Part shown: piece after piece, positions 1-6,566 of the stretch
Layout: every line of letters begins with the position of its first letter
Position numbering within the stretch: the first letter of the stretch is position 1
NCBI GenBank assembly: GCA_020216845.1
Contig: JAIWNK010000054.1
Location: forward strand, 1 to 10,000
DNA length: 10,000 nucleotides
Source: Anaerolinea sp.
GTDB taxonomy: Bacteria; Chloroflexota; Anaerolineae; Anaerolineales; Anaerolineaceae
Direction: 5' to 3'
Made by a program: the position numbers and the translations under genes
Notes under the pieces: model-generated
What the model was told of the DNA's origin: nothing
What the model saw: only the letters and a program-made list of their open reading frames with translations
The model's database searches: none

Positions 1-1370
1 GCAAACGCCTCAAAGCCATCGCCCTGCACGGCGCCTATCGCATCCCCGTGCACAACCCGCAGGAAATGAAACAGCTCAGCGACCGCTTCAACCGCTTTCT
101 CAACATTCAGCCGCCCTTCGTCAATGGCCGCAGCATGGCTGTGTTGGGCTGGCTGCTGCAAGTGCTGCCCCTACAAATGCGGCAGGATGGCCTGCTTTAC
201 AAAATTTTGCTGAGCAAATGGGGCACAACCAGCATGAATCAATTCAGCATTGAAACCGGCGATGCCCCCATTCGCAATTGGGGTGGCAGCAACCGCAGCT
301 ATGGCCTGCGCACCTCACAACGCATCAACCCAGATTTAATTCGCGCCCGCGAGCAGGTCAAATATCACTGCTATTCCTGTCCGGTTGGCTGCGGCGGCAT
401 GTGCAGCCTGCCCCAAGGTGGCGAAACGCACAAACCCGAATACGAAACCGTCCTGGCCCTCAGCGGGTTGTTGCAATGCACCGACCTCGACATCGTTTTC
501 GAGGCCAACGAGCTGCTCAACCGCGCCGGCATGGATAGCATCTCCGCCGGCGGAACAGTTGCCTTTGCCATCGAATGCTACGAGCACGGCCTGCTAACCC
601 CTCAAGAGACCGACGGCCTGGAGCTGCGCTGGGGCAATGCTGCCGTCATCCTGCCCCTGTTACAGCGCATGGTCACGCGCCAGGGGATCGGCGACTTGTT
701 GGCCGATGGCGTCAGGGCTGCCAGTCAGCGGCTTGGGCGCGGCAGCGAAAAGTTTGCCATTCACGCCGGCGGGCAAGAGCTGGCCATGCACGATGGCCGC
801 AACGACCCCGGCTTTGCCCTGCATTATGTTGTGGAGCCCACCCCCGGACGACACACCATCGGCTCTTACTTGTATTATGAAATGTTTCAACTGTGGCGCA
901 AACTGCCGCACCTGCCCGCCGTGCGCAGCCTGTTCTACACCAAAAACAGCAAATATCGCCCCGATGCCGAAAAAGCCATTTGGGCCGCGGCGTGCAGTCA
1001 GTTCACCCAATTGATGAACGGTGCTGGCCTATGCCTGTTCGCTGGGCTATTTGGCGTACACCGCGTGCCCATCTTCGAATGGTTGAACGCGGCAACCGGC
1101 TGGCAAAAATCACCCGCCGAGTATCTGCGCATCGGCCAGGATATTCAAACCATCCGGCAAGCCTTCAACATTCGCGAGAAAGTCGCCCTGCAAGCTGAAA
1201 TCGGCGATCGGGCGATTGGCGCCCCGCCCCTATCTGAGGGTGCCAATCGTCAACGCAGCGTGCCGCTGAACGAACTCGTCTCGCGCTATTGGCAGCAAAT
1301 GGGCTGGGATGAGCAAGGCCGACCACACCCCGAGCAAATCCAAGCCTTGGGTCTGGACTTCCCTGAATAG
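1..1370 (+). CDS. Aldehyde ferredoxin oxidoreductase (tungsten/molybdenum AOR family), 5'-truncated by window edge
   Basis: This is the C-terminal part, about 455 residues, of an AOR-family enzyme that oxidises aldehydes to acids with a tungsto- or molybdopterin cofactor and passes electrons to ferredoxin. The frame is open to base 3, and the codons before 48 (KRLKAIALHGAYRIPV) continue the family pattern, so the GTG at 48 is internal and roughly 150-200 N-terminal residues lie outside. The Fe-S motif YHCYSCPVGC (CxxCxxxC) sits at about 366-396, and the distal fourth cysteine of the family lies in GAGLCLFAG (TGC at 1032-1034). Cofactor-domain signatures include DSISAGGTVAFAIECYE, LRWG and GQELAMHD. 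The C-terminal part (TGW..SPAEYLRIGQ, FNIREKV, MGWDEQGRPHP) is typical. The exact aldehyde substrate cannot be read from the sequence. A polyferredoxin gene follows after 24 nt, as expected for an electron-transfer partner. Confidence 0.93.
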   Translation, partial: KRLKAIALHGAYRIPVHNPQEMKQLSDRFNRFLNIQPPFVNGRSMAVLGWLLQVLPLQMRQDGLLYKILLSKWGTTSMNQFSIETGDAPIRNWGGSNRSYGLRTSQRINPDLIRAREQVKYHCYSCPVGCGGMCSLPQGGETHKPEYETVLALSGLLQCTDLDIVFEANELLNRAGMDSISAGGTVAFAIECYEHGLLTPQETDGLELRWGNAAVILPLLQRMVTRQGIGDLLADGVRAASQRLGRGSEKFAIHAGGQELAMHDGRNDPGFALHYVVEPTPGRHTIGSYLYYEMFQLWRKLPHLPAVRSLFYTKNSKYRPDAEKAIWAAACSQFTQLMNGAGLCLFAGLFGVHRVPIFEWLNAATGWQKSPAEYLRIGQDIQTIRQAFNIREKVALQAEIGDRAIGAPPLSEGANRQRSVPLNELVSRYWQQMGWDEQGRPHPEQIQALGLDFPE

Positions 1371-1394
1371 GTTCTCAGTTTAGGAGATAGAGCC

Positions 1395-1817
1395 ATGTCT
1401 TACACAATTACCGAAGATTGCACCGGCTGCGGCGCCTGCGTGAGGCGCTGCCCCGTCGAAGCCATCACCGGCGAACGCAAACAGCGGCACACCATTGACC
1501 CCGAACTATGCATTGATTGCGGCGCCTGTGCACTTGTTTGCCCAACCCAAGCCATCCTCTGCCCCAACGGTGAACGCAGCAAGCCAAAGCGCATCAATGA
1601 ATGGCTACAGCCTGTTTGGAACTATGAAGCTTGCGTCCTCTGCCGCATCTGCGTCATCACCTGCCAACCGGTGCCATTCAGCAAATGGATGCCAGGCACG
1701 CCAACGGAATTCGCGCCGGTGAACCCTACCTGCGCGCCCCCAAAAACTGCATCTCTTGTAGCTTTTGCGCTGCCGATTGCCCAACCAACGCCATCCGCAT
1801 GGCCAACCCAAAAGTAA
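1395..1817 (+). CDS. Polyferredoxin (4Fe-4S), likely AOR electron-transfer subunit; frame disrupted by a one-base deletion
   Basis: As read, this is a 140-residue protein. An AGGAGA ribosome site at 1382-1387 stands 7 nt before the ATG. Residues 1-90 are ferredoxin with motifs C9-C12-C15-C19P, C39-C42-C45-C49P and C80-C83-C86-C90. After C90 (TGC 1662-1664) the frame goes wrong: no proline follows, and the last 50 residues are Pro/Thr/Ala-rich and unlike a ferredoxin. Shifting one base back at 1664 gives PTGAIQQMDA and, 29 residues on, a fourth perfect motif CISCSFCAADCP, ending at the TGA 1820-1822 (142 residues in total). Two of the other Cys-Pro-Thr sites are written TGCCCAACC; here the sequence is TGCCAACC, one C short. 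The gene is therefore either recently inactivated or carries an assembly error. Its place after the AOR gene and its four-cluster design recall the electron-transfer subunit AorA of AorABC-type enzymes (from memory). Confidence 0.85.
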   Translation: MSYTITEDCTGCGACVRRCPVEAITGERKQRHTIDPELCIDCGACALVCPTQAILCPNGERSKPKRINEWLQPVWNYEACVLCRICVITCQPVPFSKWMPGTPTEFAPVNPTCAPPKTASLVAFALPIAQPTPSAWPTQK

Positions 1818-1822
1818 GCTGA
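1664..1822 (+). pseudogene. Out-of-frame 3' remainder of the polyferredoxin gene, encoding the fourth 4Fe-4S motif
   Basis: This segment lies in the frame one base back from the ATG-started ferredoxin frame. It reads PTGAIQQMDARHANG and later APKNCISCSFCAADCPTNAIRM before a TGA. The C-x2-C-x2-C-x3-C-P motif is complete, so the stretch was under selection as ferredoxin until very recently, or still is if the missing C is a sequencing or assembly error. No start codon with a ribosome site introduces it independently. I see no slippery heptamer at 1655-1670 that would support programmed frameshifting. Confidence 0.85.
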
Positions 1823-1909
1823 AGCTGCCCCTCACCTCCCAGCAAGCTTTTTGCTCAACTCAGCTGCCCACCACAACACACCTGTCATCCCCCAAACATC
1901 AGCAAACAG

Positions 1910-1945
1910 AAAGCCGCCCCTTGCGGGACGGCTTTCGGCTTTTTT
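1910..1945 (+). terminator. Rho-independent terminator of the AOR-ferredoxin unit
   Basis: AAAGCCG (1910-1916) pairs with CGGCTTT (1929-1935). After a C/A mismatch, CCC (1918-1920) pairs with GGG (1925-1927) around a TTGC loop. CGGC and six T residues (1940-1945) follow. It lies 88 nt after the restored ferredoxin stop. A second CGGCTT at 1936-1941 could offer an alternative 3' arm. On the other strand the same stem is followed only by a weak T stretch, so it may also stop leftward transcription from the lipoprotein gene. Confidence 0.85.
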
Positions 1946-1990
1946 GGCTGCGACGCACCAAGAACTCAAGCGAGGAGGGGCGCCGCAGCC
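1946..1990. repeat. Imperfect 14-bp inverted repeat directly after the terminator
   Basis: GGCTGCGACGCACC (1946-1959) faces GGGGCGCCGCAGCC (1977-1990), giving 12 pairs out of 14 with two mismatches (A1953/C1983 and A1957/G1979) and a 17-nt loop. No T tract follows on either strand, so it is not a standard terminator. It may be a second RNA hairpin, a transcription-blocking structure between convergent genes, or a remnant of a small repeat element. Function unknown. Confidence 0.55.
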
Positions 1991-2022
1991 AGACACGAAC
2001 TACTATCTATCATTTTCGACAC

Positions 2023-2061
2023 CACCTCCTCCTTTCTTTAGGATAGCAACTTCAGGAGGTG
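2023..2061. repeat. 8-bp inverted repeat CACCTCCT/AGGAGGTG
   Basis: CACCTCCT (2023-2030) is the exact complement of AGGAGGTG (2054-2061), with a 23-nt loop. The right arm resembles a strong Shine-Dalgarno sequence, but no start codon stands at a usable distance (GCAACCTCTGTAAAG follows). No gene can be attached to it. Confidence 0.4.
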
Positions 2062-2102
2062 CAACCTCTGTAAAGAGTATCACACAAAAGCCAGCACAAG
2101 TC

Positions 2103-2119
2103 AAGCCCTGCACAGGCTT
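2103..2119 (-). terminator. Possible weak terminator of the DUF3048 lipoprotein gene
   Basis: Read on the - strand, AAGCC...GGCTT forms a short stem with a 7-nt loop starting 7 nt after the lipoprotein stop. It is followed by GACTTGTG rather than a clear T run. The stem is short and the tail is poor, so leftward transcription may end farther on, for instance at the 1910-1945 hairpin. Confidence 0.25.
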
Positions 2120-2125
2120 AACCTT

Positions 2126-3352
2126 CTACCAACGGGTTGAGAAATTCACCCGCCAGGCAGCGCCATCGTTGGTAACCGCAGAACCGGTATTGACCACCTC
2201 AAACCAGGTCTGCCCCGGCTTGAAGGGCACCAACTGCCCGCTTGCATCCACCAGCGTCAGCACCGCATCCGGCGCATTGCGTTGCCAGCGCACCGAATAG
2301 ACCTGTCCATCGCGCAACAGCAAAGCATCTCCGCTGCCATTCAACGCCATTTCCATCATCTCAGTCTCCGCCGAAGGCACCACATCTTGATGTGGAACAA
2401 AAATCACCACCACATTCTCAACCCCCAATTGTTCGCCCGTCACCGCATCCGTCAGCGGTGCGTAGCGCTCACTAGCCTGATCGGTTGCGTTTTGCTGATC
2501 CACGCTGCGCAGGTAGCGTCCGCTTTCAGCGTCGTAGTCCCAACGATTGTAAATGGCAATCGAGTAGCGCACCGTCAATTGACTAGCCGCCCTGCCACCT
2601 TCCGGCGCTTCCAGCTTGAAGTACATTCCATCCAGGTTTTGGCGGCTGTTATCCACCTGCACCAGGCGCAGATACTCGCCGACCTTGGCTGTGTTGGCCA
2701 TCAGGTAATTCTTGCCCTTGGGGTCATAGCGACCGATTGCCCCAACCTGCAACGACTTTGAACCTTCTAGCACCAGGCGGCTGCCAAATTCAGAGCCGGC
2801 AAAGCGCTGATAGACGCGCGGGTCTGCACTGCCAAACACAAACACCGCCTTATACATACGGATAAGGTGTTCATCGAAATAGCGCCCCGAACGGATCGGC
2901 GCCACTTGCTCGGCATCACGGCCATAATAAATGGCCGCGAAGCGCGTCGTGCCGAACTCAGTGTAATATTCATACACCAAATCCGCAGCCGAAACGCCCA
3001 ATTGCGGGCGCCCTTCGCGCGGCAGGTTTTGCACCTTGACGATGATCGGACGGCGCTCCAGCAAAGCCGGGTCATCCACCTCCAAACCGGTCAGCGGATT
3101 GACCCCCGCCGGAAAGCCCGATGGGCCCAACCCCGCCGGCGGATACGCCGGCGTAGCCGTCGGCGAAGGCAGCGGCGTTGCTGTTGCGGTTGGCTGCGGG
3201 GTGAACGTCGCCGTCGGCGGCAGCGGCGTGAAGGTTGGCGGCATTGTTGGGGTTGCCGTTGGCGGCAGCGGGGTCAGCGCGCTGCACGAAGCCAGCAACG
3301 TTCCCAACAGCAACAGGCTTAAAGCCAGGCAAATCTTACAATCAAGCTTCAT
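2126..3352 (-). CDS. DUF3048 (YerB-like) domain lipoprotein
   Basis: This is a 408-residue secreted lipoprotein of unknown biochemical function. Residues 1-22 form a lipoprotein signal peptide, with lipobox LLAS ahead of Cys23. A Pro/Thr-rich linker (about 27-72) has TPLPPTAT repeats, a style common in Chloroflexota exported proteins. The N-terminal DUF3048 domain (about 84-220) shows NPLTGLEVDDP, RRPIIVKVQN, GVSAADLVYEYY, TTRFAAIYYG and VAPIRSGRYFDEHL. The C-terminal DUF3048 domain (about 290-400) shows GVENVVVIFVPH, GSGDALLLRDGQV and FKPGQTWFEVV. Bacillus YerB is the best-known named relative. The start is supported by AAAGGAGA eight nt upstream of the ATG. The gene stands alone on the minus strand, divergent from the long + strand cluster and convergent with the AOR unit. 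The mature protein should be membrane-anchored on the outer face. Confidence 0.9.
   Translation of the reverse strand: MKLDCKICLALSLLLLGTLLASCSALTPLPPTATPTMPPTFTPLPPTATFTPQPTATATPLPSPTATPAYPPAGLGPSGFPAGVNPLTGLEVDDPALLERRPIIVKVQNLPREGRPQLGVSAADLVYEYYTEFGTTRFAAIYYGRDAEQVAPIRSGRYFDEHLIRMYKAVFVFGSADPRVYQRFAGSEFGSRLVLEGSKSLQVGAIGRYDPKGKNYLMANTAKVGEYLRLVQVDNSRQNLDGMYFKLEAPEGGRAASQLTVRYSIAIYNRWDYDAESGRYLRSVDQQNATDQASERYAPLTDAVTGEQLGVENVVVIFVPHQDVVPSAETEMMEMALNGSGDALLLRDGQVYSVRWQRNAPDAVLTLVDASGQLVPFKPGQTWFEVVNTGSAVTNDGAAWRVNFSTRW
3210..3276. repeat. Direct repeat (two 22-nt copies, 45-nt period) encoding the Pro/Thr linker
   Basis: Bases 3210-3231 and 3255-3276 differ at two positions and begin GCCGTCGGCGGCAGCGG and GCCGTTGGCGGCAGCGG. 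They encode the two TPLPPTAT units (residues 27-34 and 42-49) of the lipoprotein linker. A looser third unit (TPLPSPTATP, residues 59-68) lies beside them. Slippage-prone expansion of a spacer is the likely origin. Confidence 0.65.
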
Positions 3353-3383
3353 GATCCAATCTCCTTTATCAGATATGGCGGGG

Positions 3384-3413
3384 ATAATACACCCAAAAGG
3401 CGCATTTGCGCAA
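3384..3413 (-). promoter_or_regulatory. Candidate sigma-70 promoter for the DUF3048 lipoprotein gene
   Basis: On the minus strand, TTGCGC (complement of 3408-3413) is separated by 18 nt from TATTAT (complement of 3384-3389). The start codon lies about 31 nt downstream of the -10 box, with room for the AAAGGAGA ribosome site. The -10 matches consensus at five of six bases, the -35 only at the TTG. A perfect inverted repeat, GCGCA-TT-TGCGC (3400-3411), overlaps the -35 and could be an operator. Confidence 0.35.
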
Positions 3414-3510
3414 CCCCGCAGGCCCTAGACGCACCATCCCCCAGCAAAGTTCCCGGTCATTTGTCCAATCCTCCTTGCCATCAAACACATTCCATCTGAC
3501 CAAATCAGGT

Positions 3511-3516
3511 TATAAT
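3511..3516 (+). promoter_or_regulatory. Consensus -10 box (TATAAT) placing transcription start at or near the ATG at 3525
   Basis: A perfect TATAAT ends 8 nt before the ATG of the membrane-protein gene, and the sequence between (TTAACTTA) has no Shine-Dalgarno. A start 6-8 nt downstream of the -10 falls at 3523-3525, so the transcript would be leaderless or nearly so. No good -35 hexamer is seen at the 16-18 nt spacing. This would be the main promoter for the eight-gene + strand cluster. Confidence 0.5.
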
Positions 3517-3524
3517 TTAACTTA

Positions 3525-3947
3525 ATGGATACTTCTTCCACACCTTCCAAATTCCCTGCCTTTCTGCCCGTATTGTTCACCAGCCTTGGGCTAACCCTGT
3601 CTGGCCTTGTCGGATTGGCACTTGTCGTTCTCTACACACTGCCAACCTTGGGGCCGCGCTGGCTGTTCTTCTTTCTCTTCTTCATCACCCTCACTGGTCT
3701 GGCGCTGCCAATTGTCTATTTCCTCAACCGCCGCTTTCCCAGCACGCCCATGCCCAACAGCACCGTGCTGGTGCGTCAGGCACTATGGGTTGGAATCTAT
3801 GGGGATGTTGCCCTATGGTTGCAAATGGGACACATCTTCAACCTGGCCTTGGCTGTCTTCCTGGCTGCTGGGCTGATTGCAATTGAATTATTGCTGCGCA
3901 TGCGCGAACGCAGCCTTTGGAAGCCCGAAGAGGCAAAAAATGAATGA
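3525..3947 (+). CDS. Small multi-pass membrane protein of unknown function
   Basis: I do not recognise this 140-residue protein. It shows four hydrophobic segments at about 15-38, 46-67, 81-101 (the weakest) and 104-124, with positive clusters NRR (68-70) and RMRER (125-129) and a charged C-terminal tail ending KNE. There is no signal peptide and no catalytic motif. The ATG at 3525 lacks a ribosome site but sits just after a TATAAT box, which fits leaderless translation. The stop overlaps the selA start by four bases (ATGA), so the two genes are probably co-translated. Short hydrophobic proteins of this kind are often lineage-specific; a role with selA cannot be inferred from the sequence. 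Confidence 0.75.
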   Translation: MDTSSTPSKFPAFLPVLFTSLGLTLSGLVGLALVVLYTLPTLGPRWLFFFLFFITLTGLALPIVYFLNRRFPSTPMPNSTVLVRQALWVGIYGDVALWLQMGHIFNLALAVFLAAGLIAIELLLRMRERSLWKPEEAKNE

Positions 3948-5320
3948 ATGACCTGCGCCGCTTGCCTGCCATAGATACTTTGCTGCAAACCCCTGCTGCT
4001 CAAGCGCTATGTGCAACATTTGGCCGTCCCCTGACCCTCAATGCCTTGCGTCAGGCGCTGCAACAGCAACGCCGCGCCGAGCAAGATGACCCACATTTCG
4101 CCGACCCCCAAACGCTGCTGAGCTCTGCTCAGGCCCTGTTGCAAACCTGGTGCCAACCGAGTTTGCTGCCTGTCATCAATGCCAGCGGGGTCGTGCTGCA
4201 CACCAATTTGGGGCGCGCCCCACTGAGCACAGCTGCATCGCTTGCCATCCAACAAACCGCAGCAACGTACAACAACCTGGAATTCGACCTCGAGTCGGGC
4301 CGGCGCGGACACCGCGAACAGCACATTGAAGCCCTGCTCACACAGCTCACCGGTGCCGAGGCGGCGCTGGTTGTCAACAACAACGCCGCCGCCGTGCTGC
4401 TGACACTCAGTGCACTGGCGCGCCGCCAACGCGTCATCATCGCTCGCGGACAACTGGTTGAAATCGGCGGCGGCTTCCGCATCCCGGACGTGATGGCACA
4501 ATCCGGCGCAAAACTGATTGAAATTGGCACAACCAACCGCACCCATGCCCAAGATTACGTCGAAGCACTACAAGCGCCCACCGCCCTCGTCTTACACGTC
4601 CATTCCTCCAACTTCCGCATCATTGGTTTTGCAAGCCAACCCAACCTGGCCGAAATTACCCACCTGGCCCACGAACACAATGTGCCCGTAATGGCAGACC
4701 TTGGCTCTGGCTGCCTGCTTGAAACAAATGCCTTTGGTCTTGCACACGAACCGATGGTGCAAGAGGCCATCAGCCAGGGCGTTGACCTGGTATGCTTCTC
4801 TGGCGACAAACTGCTTGGTGGCCCACAAGCCGGCATCATCGTTGGCAAACGTGACCTGCTGGCCAAAATTCGCAAGCACCCCCTGCTGCGCGCCGTGCGC
4901 GCCGACAAACTGTGCCTGGCTGCGCTACAAGCCACCCTGCTACACTACCGCAAAGACGAAGCACTCAGCCACATTCCCATCTGGCGCATGATTGCCACCC
5001 CACTTGCCACCTTGCAAGCTCGCGCCACCGCCTGGCAGGCAGCGCTCGATTGGGGCGAGGTGTTGCCTGGCCATTCAACCATTGGCGGCGGCAGCCTGCC
5101 CGAAGAAACCCTGCCCACCGCCCTGTTATCATTGTCACTCCGTCAGCCCAATCGCTGGCTCTCCTGGCTGCGCACGCGTCGCCCGGCCATCATTGCCCGC
5201 ATTCAGAACGATAGGATCGTATTCGACCCACGCACCGTACTGCCAGAGCAAGAAGGCAACCTGCTTCAAGCCCTGACAGAGCTCCGCCAACTTAACAACT
5301 CTCCGAAAGGTAGCCAATGA
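3944..5320 (+). CDS. selA: L-seryl-tRNA(Sec) selenium transferase
   Basis: SelA is a PLP enzyme that converts seryl-tRNA(Sec) to selenocysteyl-tRNA(Sec) using selenophosphate, in the cytoplasm, as a large ring oligomer. The 458-residue length is close to the E. coli enzyme (about 463). An N-terminal tRNA-binding region (LRRLPAIDTLLQ, about 1-75) comes first. The fold-type I core then shows VINASGVVLHTNLGRAPLS (78-95), YNNLEFDLESGRRGHR (109-124), VVNNNAAAVLL, GGGFRIPDVM, EIGTTNRTH and the PLP lysine K289 in CFSGDKLLGGPQAG. These are SelA signatures, not those of generic aminotransferases. Translation is coupled to the upstream gene by ATGA, and its stop overlaps the next ATG in the same way. 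Its usual partners selB, selD and tRNA(Sec) are not in the window, nor is an obvious selenoprotein. Confidence 0.95.
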   Translation: MNDLRRLPAIDTLLQTPAAQALCATFGRPLTLNALRQALQQQRRAEQDDPHFADPQTLLSSAQALLQTWCQPSLLPVINASGVVLHTNLGRAPLSTAASLAIQQTAATYNNLEFDLESGRRGHREQHIEALLTQLTGAEAALVVNNNAAAVLLTLSALARRQRVIIARGQLVEIGGGFRIPDVMAQSGAKLIEIGTTNRTHAQDYVEALQAPTALVLHVHSSNFRIIGFASQPNLAEITHLAHEHNVPVMADLGSGCLLETNAFGLAHEPMVQEAISQGVDLVCFSGDKLLGGPQAGIIVGKRDLLAKIRKHPLLRAVRADKLCLAALQATLLHYRKDEALSHIPIWRMIATPLATLQARATAWQAALDWGEVLPGHSTIGGGSLPEETLPTALLSLSLRQPNRWLSWLRTRRPAIIARIQNDRIVFDPRTVLPEQEGNLLQALTELRQLNNSPKGSQ

Positions 5321-6552
5321 AAAACGAAATTCAAACCCTGATGCAAGAAAACGACCTCGAAGCCTTGCTGGTGATGGGCCCTGCCCAACACAATCCAGCC
5401 ATGGTTTACTTTACTGGCCTGGTACACGTTTCCAAAGCTGACCTGATCCTGCGTCGCGGTGCAGAGCCCGTGTTGTTTCACGGCAGCATGGAACGCGACG
5501 AAGCCGCTCAGTCAGGTTTGCCCAGGCGCGATTACGAACAATACCCCTGGAAAGAGCTGCAGCAAGAAGCAGGCGGCGACACAACCCAAATGATGGCCCT
5601 GCGCTACGAACGCATGTTGCGCGATTGCGGCGTGACACAGGGGCGCGTCGCCATCTATGGGCAACAAGAAATCGGCCCACAATTTGCCATTCTCAACGCC
5701 CTGCAACAGCGCATGCCCGAGCTGACCCTGGTTGGCTTTGTCAACGACCCCATTCTCTCACAGGCCATGTTCCGCAAAGACGAAACAGAACTAGCCCACA
5801 TCCGGCACATGGGGCAGATCACCACCAGCGTTGTTGGGCGCGTGGCCGATTTTCTCAGCAGCCAACACGCCCGCGACGGTCTGCTCCTCGACAAACAAGG
5901 GCAACCCGTGACCATTGGCCGGGTGAAAAGCCTGATTGATTTATGGCTCGCCGAAGCAGGCGCAGAAAACCCCGAAGGTACCATCTTTGCCCAAGGGCGC
6001 GATGCCGGCGTGCCGCACAGCACCGGCAACGATGCCGAGGCCCTGCGCCTTGGTCAAACCATCGTCTTCGACATCTTCCCCTGTCAGGCACGCGGCGGTT
6101 ACTTCTATGACTTCACCCGCACCTGGTGCCTGGGCTACGCCCCCGATGAAGCCTTGCAGCTTTATGAGCAAGTGCGTCACGTCTATGAAACCATTCGCAG
6201 CGAATTGCAGCTTGATGCACCCTTCCGCAGTTATCACGAACGCACCTGTGAACTCTTTGAGGCCATGGGCCACCCAACCCTGCGCACCCACCCCGGCACC
6301 CAAAGCGGCTTCGTCCACAGCCTGGGGCACGGCCTGGGGCTGCGCGTCCACGAGCGCCCATGGAGCAGCACAACCGCCAGTGCCGGCGATATCCTCGCCG
6401 CCGGGACGGTCTTCACCATCGAGCCAGGGCTCTATTATCCAGAGCGCGGTTTGGGCGTGCGCCTGGAAGACACCTACACCGTCACTCCCGATGGTCACTT
6501 TGCTCCACTCGCTGACTTCCCGCTCGACCTGGTGCTGCCGGTACACGGCTAA
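5317..6552 (+). CDS. M24 family metallopeptidase (Xaa-Pro aminopeptidase/dipeptidase type)
   Basis: This 411-residue cytoplasmic peptidase of the pita-bread fold is expected to cleave Xaa-Pro bonds with two metal ions. Residues 1-150 form the creatinase-like N-terminal domain; the catalytic domain runs from about 160 to 405. All five metal ligands are present: D252 (VFDIFP), D265 (YDFTRT), H338 (HSLGHGLG), E369 (FTIEPGLYY) and E384 (VRLEDTYTV). The substrate-site histidines H234 (GVPHSTGND) and H345 (RVHERP) are also there. The sequence alone does not separate aminopeptidase P from prolidase. The ATG overlaps the selA stop (ATGA), with AAAGG a few bases upstream, so expression is coupled to selA. 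The link to selenocysteine synthesis is probably only positional. Confidence 0.92.
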   Translation: MKNEIQTLMQENDLEALLVMGPAQHNPAMVYFTGLVHVSKADLILRRGAEPVLFHGSMERDEAAQSGLPRRDYEQYPWKELQQEAGGDTTQMMALRYERMLRDCGVTQGRVAIYGQQEIGPQFAILNALQQRMPELTLVGFVNDPILSQAMFRKDETELAHIRHMGQITTSVVGRVADFLSSQHARDGLLLDKQGQPVTIGRVKSLIDLWLAEAGAENPEGTIFAQGRDAGVPHSTGNDAEALRLGQTIVFDIFPCQARGGYFYDFTRTWCLGYAPDEALQLYEQVRHVYETIRSELQLDAPFRSYHERTCELFEAMGHPTLRTHPGTQSGFVHSLGHGLGLRVHERPWSSTTASAGDILAAGTVFTIEPGLYYPERGLGVRLEDTYTVTPDGHFAPLADFPLDLVLPVHG

Positions 6553-6566
6553 AGGAGCGTTCTGCC

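Larger units (their letters stand above)
1823..2125. other. Intergenic region between convergent units (about 300 nt), rich in inverted repeats
   Basis: I find no convincing gene here: no open frame has both a ribosome site and protein-like composition. It contains the terminator at 1910-1945, a long imperfect inverted repeat at 1946-1990, an 8-bp inverted repeat at 2023-2030/2054-2061, and a small stem near 2103-2119. The rest is plain AT/CA-rich spacer. Confidence 0.7.

Noticed and set aside
48..50. GTG at 48 as the start of the AOR gene
   Set aside because: The frame is open to the window edge and the preceding residues fit the AOR family, so the gene begins outside the window.
1655..1675. 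Programmed ribosomal frameshift in the ferredoxin gene
   Set aside because: The site reads ACC TGC CAA CCG with no slippery heptamer, and I see no stimulatory structure. A missing C explains it better.
2021..2061. CACCTCCT...TTTCT resembling the 3' end of 16S rRNA, with an SD-like partner
   Set aside because: The bases before it do not match the conserved 16S helix, and an extra CCT interrupts it. Chance similarity in a pyrimidine-rich spacer is more likely.
1851..2300. A + strand gene of about 149 residues across the intergenic region
   Set aside because: It has no ribosome site, crosses the terminator and hairpins, runs antisense into the lipoprotein gene and has low-complexity composition.
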